From an uncultured Alteromonadaceae bacterium (GTDB taxonomy: Bacteria > Pseudomonadota > Gammaproteobacteria > Enterobacterales > Alteromonadaceae): 64,000 bases of DNA. How positions within the stretch are numbered: position 1 is the stretch's first letter; the number at the start of each line of letters is the position of its first letter. Of the stretch, positions 62,462 through 64,000 are shown in pieces. Under the pieces are notes generated by a model that was not told the DNA's origin, did not search any database, and saw only the letters and a list, made by a program, of their open reading frames with translations. The DNA is taken from assembly GCA_947494925.1 (NCBI GenBank), contig CANLWS010000003.1, forward strand, positions 124,001 to 188,000. Reading direction: 5' to 3'. The position numbers and the translations under genes were made by a program.

Positions 62462-64000
62462 ATGAGTAAACCGAAAAATCTGACCCTTCAGCAAAACCTT
62501 GCCATCAGGCTTCTGCGGGTTTTGCGCTACAACAAGGCCAGAATAGAACGTGCGATTGAGTTGTTGCCTGTTGCTCGCAAACCACTCTTTCAGGTTGTGC
62601 CATTTTTATTGCATGTGAATCACCCCGATTTACCAGGTTATATTGACGATCCGGATGCGCCTTTTGGCCTGAATAATTATTCCCTCCGAGAGCAGGTTAC
62701 CGAAGCATTACGCGTTGTTTTCCCTGAAAGTGCCAACTTGTTTGATGACATGCGCAAAATCTGGCCTAGGCAGAGGCATATTGACGCTCTGGTGTTGATG
62801 GGAAGTATTGGTACTATCGGACAGAGCAGAGATTCTGACTTTGATTACTGGGTTTGTGTCGACGGTTCACACTTTACCTCCAAAACACTGAAACTGCTGG
62901 AGAAAAAGCTACACCTTATCGAAGAGTGGGCGGAACAGCAGAATATTGAAGTGCATTTTTTCCTGTCAGAAATCGACAAAGTCCGCAATAACGACTTTGG
63001 GGTGGCTGAAGGCGAAAGTTCAGGCTCAGCTCAGGCGATTTTCCTCAAAGCAGAGTTTTATACAACCAATATTGTGGTGGCTGGAAAAGCGCCGTTTTGG
63101 TGGCTAATGCCGGAAAAAACTACTGACGCACAATATTACGAATTGATTGATGCTCTGAATGAAAGTGAATCGCCCGATCCCAAATGGTTTATGGATCTGG
63201 GCAACTTGCAACAAATGGATCCCAACGAACTCTTTGGTGCGGCAATCTGGCAAATCAGTAAGGCCATGGATTCGCCATTTAAATCGGTATTGAAAATGGC
63301 TAAGCTGGAAGTATTCCTTGAGAATATAGATCACAAACAGCCTCTATGTAACTCACTAAAAAAGCGCGTGCACAATGGTACACAAGCGCCTGGTGAAGTG
63401 GACTATATCGACCCATATGCGCTGATGTTTGATGAGTTGATCGAGCACTACACCAAGACAGATAATCAGGATGTCATTAAACTGCTTCAGTTGTGTCTCT
63501 ATATTAAATGCAATTGTGCGTTGAGTCTTTCTTTCAACAGTGGCGGTGAGAACTTTAAACGACAGATAATGACCAGTTATGTCTACGAGTGGGGCTGGAC
63601 CGAGCAGAAAATCAAGAAAATCGATCAGATCAAGTATTGGAATTTTCAGGAATTGTCTTTTCTCTCAAAGCAAATTCACAGTTTTCTGATCAACTGTTAT
63701 CGCCGTATGTCTGAGAAACTCAAGGACAACAAGCAGACTGTCAGTCAGGAAGATATGACCGTTCTGGGGAGAAAGATAGACGCCTATTATTCCAAGAAAG
63801 ATAATAAAATCGACTATTTACGCAGTGCCTTTGACGATGAGTTATACAGTGCCACAGTGACAGTAAAGACTGAGCGGACAGTGGATCTGGACAGACGATG
63901 GATGATGTATGCCGGAGATCAGACTAAAGGGCCTAACAAGGCTTTGGACAAAGCCCTGCTAAGAGCTTCCAAGGACCCCATCGATTTATTGATATGGGGG
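62462..64000 (+). CDS. cyaA: Class I adenylate cyclase, N-terminal part
   Basis: The frame is open from ATG 62462 to the window edge, giving 513 residues of the class I adenylate cyclase, which makes cAMP from ATP. The N-terminus (MSKPKNLTLQQNLAIRLLRV) and the catalytic nucleotidyltransferase block with MGSIGTIGQSRDSDFDYW near residue 118 are diagnostic. The full protein is usually 850-950 residues, so the C-terminal regulatory part is outside. There is no clear Shine-Dalgarno before the start (the sequence is T-rich), in keeping with the weak translation of cyaA in enteric bacteria. The cAMP-CRP circuit probably regulates catabolic loci in this genome. Confidence 0.95.
   Translation, partial: MSKPKNLTLQQNLAIRLLRVLRYNKARIERAIELLPVARKPLFQVVPFLLHVNHPDLPGYIDDPDAPFGLNNYSLREQVTEALRVVFPESANLFDDMRKIWPRQRHIDALVLMGSIGTIGQSRDSDFDYWVCVDGSHFTSKTLKLLEKKLHLIEEWAEQQNIEVHFFLSEIDKVRNNDFGVAEGESSGSAQAIFLKAEFYTTNIVVAGKAPFWWLMPEKTTDAQYYELIDALNESESPDPKWFMDLGNLQQMDPNELFGAAIWQISKAMDSPFKSVLKMAKLEVFLENIDHKQPLCNSLKKRVHNGTQAPGEVDYIDPYALMFDELIEHYTKTDNQDVIKLLQLCLYIKCNCALSLSFNSGGENFKRQIMTSYVYEWGWTEQKIKKIDQIKYWNFQELSFLSKQIHSFLINCYRRMSEKLKDNKQTVSQEDMTVLGRKIDAYYSKKDNKIDYLRSAFDDELYSATVTVKTERTVDLDRRWMMYAGDQTKGPNKALDKALLRASKDPIDLLIWG

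Noticed and set aside
1-64000. CRISPR arrays, tRNA and rRNA genes
   Set aside because: No regularly spaced direct repeats, cloverleaf-like or rRNA-like sequence was noticed on either strand by eye.

Overview
The window looks like chromosome of a marine gammaproteobacterium of the Alteromonadales type (Alteromonas / Paraglaciecola / Aliiglaciecola relatives). This rests on recognisable genes: the start of a class I adenylate cyclase (cyaA) at the right edge, a yceH fragment at the left edge, a CspA-type cold-shock gene, creA, yiaA, a YwbE-like gene, a DUF3010 gene, a large lipoprotein pullulanase and a secreted endonuclease I. No rRNA, tRNA or CRISPR array was seen. The species is not determined.

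Layout. 0-3.1 kb: yceH (partial) and a GH13 pullulanase. 3.3-6.1 kb: a tight three-gene operon (DUF1330 protein, nitrilase-fold protein, aldehyde dehydrogenase). 6.3-9.4 kb: cold-shock gene with terminator, then two tandem paralogous membrane-anchored helical-repeat proteins. 9.6-17.6 kb: a catabolic locus with a GntR/UTRA regulator, MFS carrier and YciI-like protein on one strand, and a divergent overlapping operon of two MmgE/PrpD proteins, a PaaK-like CoA ligase and an amidase. 17.7-20.7 kb: GST, M14 carboxypeptidase-like protein, CreA and a periplasmic binding protein. 20.8-24.7 kb: a decayed IS30-family transposase beside a two-gene unit (nucleotidyltransferase-fold protein plus phosphoribosyltransferase). 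A short inverted repeat flanks the whole block. 24.7-32.8 kb: small accessory genes (VOC proteins, YiaA, DUF2145, two XRE regulators, LCAT-like lipase, 2OG oxygenase). 33.0-49.2 kb: a large catabolic island with a GntR/UTRA regulator, VAO-type flavoprotein, LeuC/LeuD-like hydratase, type III CoA-transferase, HMG-CoA-lyase-like enzyme, AhpD-like protein, GST, MDR reductase, two related membrane proteins, an exported VOC protein, a TonB-dependent receptor and two alpha/beta-hydrolase-fold proteins. 49.2-62.3 kb: DUF3010, HNH protein, secreted nuclease, a minus-strand run of small genes, a polysaccharide-lyase-like protein, YwbE, a thioredoxin-like protein and a lipoprotein amidase. 62.5 kb to the end: cyaA.

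How it works together (inference). The 33-49 kb island reads as one outer-membrane-to-central-metabolism pathway. A TonB receptor imports a substrate, a flavoprotein oxidises it, an aconitase-type hydratase acts on a dicarboxylic intermediate, a CoA-transferase activates it and an HMGL-type lyase cleaves the acyl-CoA. The substrate cannot be named from sequence. Three proteins of the catabolic loci have recognisable enzyme folds but carry replaced catalytic residues: the nitrilase-fold protein (Ser for Cys, Arg for Lys) and both alpha/beta-hydrolase-fold proteins (Ala or His at the nucleophile elbow). The best candidates for something undescribed are the nucleotidyltransferase/phosphoribosyltransferase pair in the IS30 block and the 33-49 kb island.
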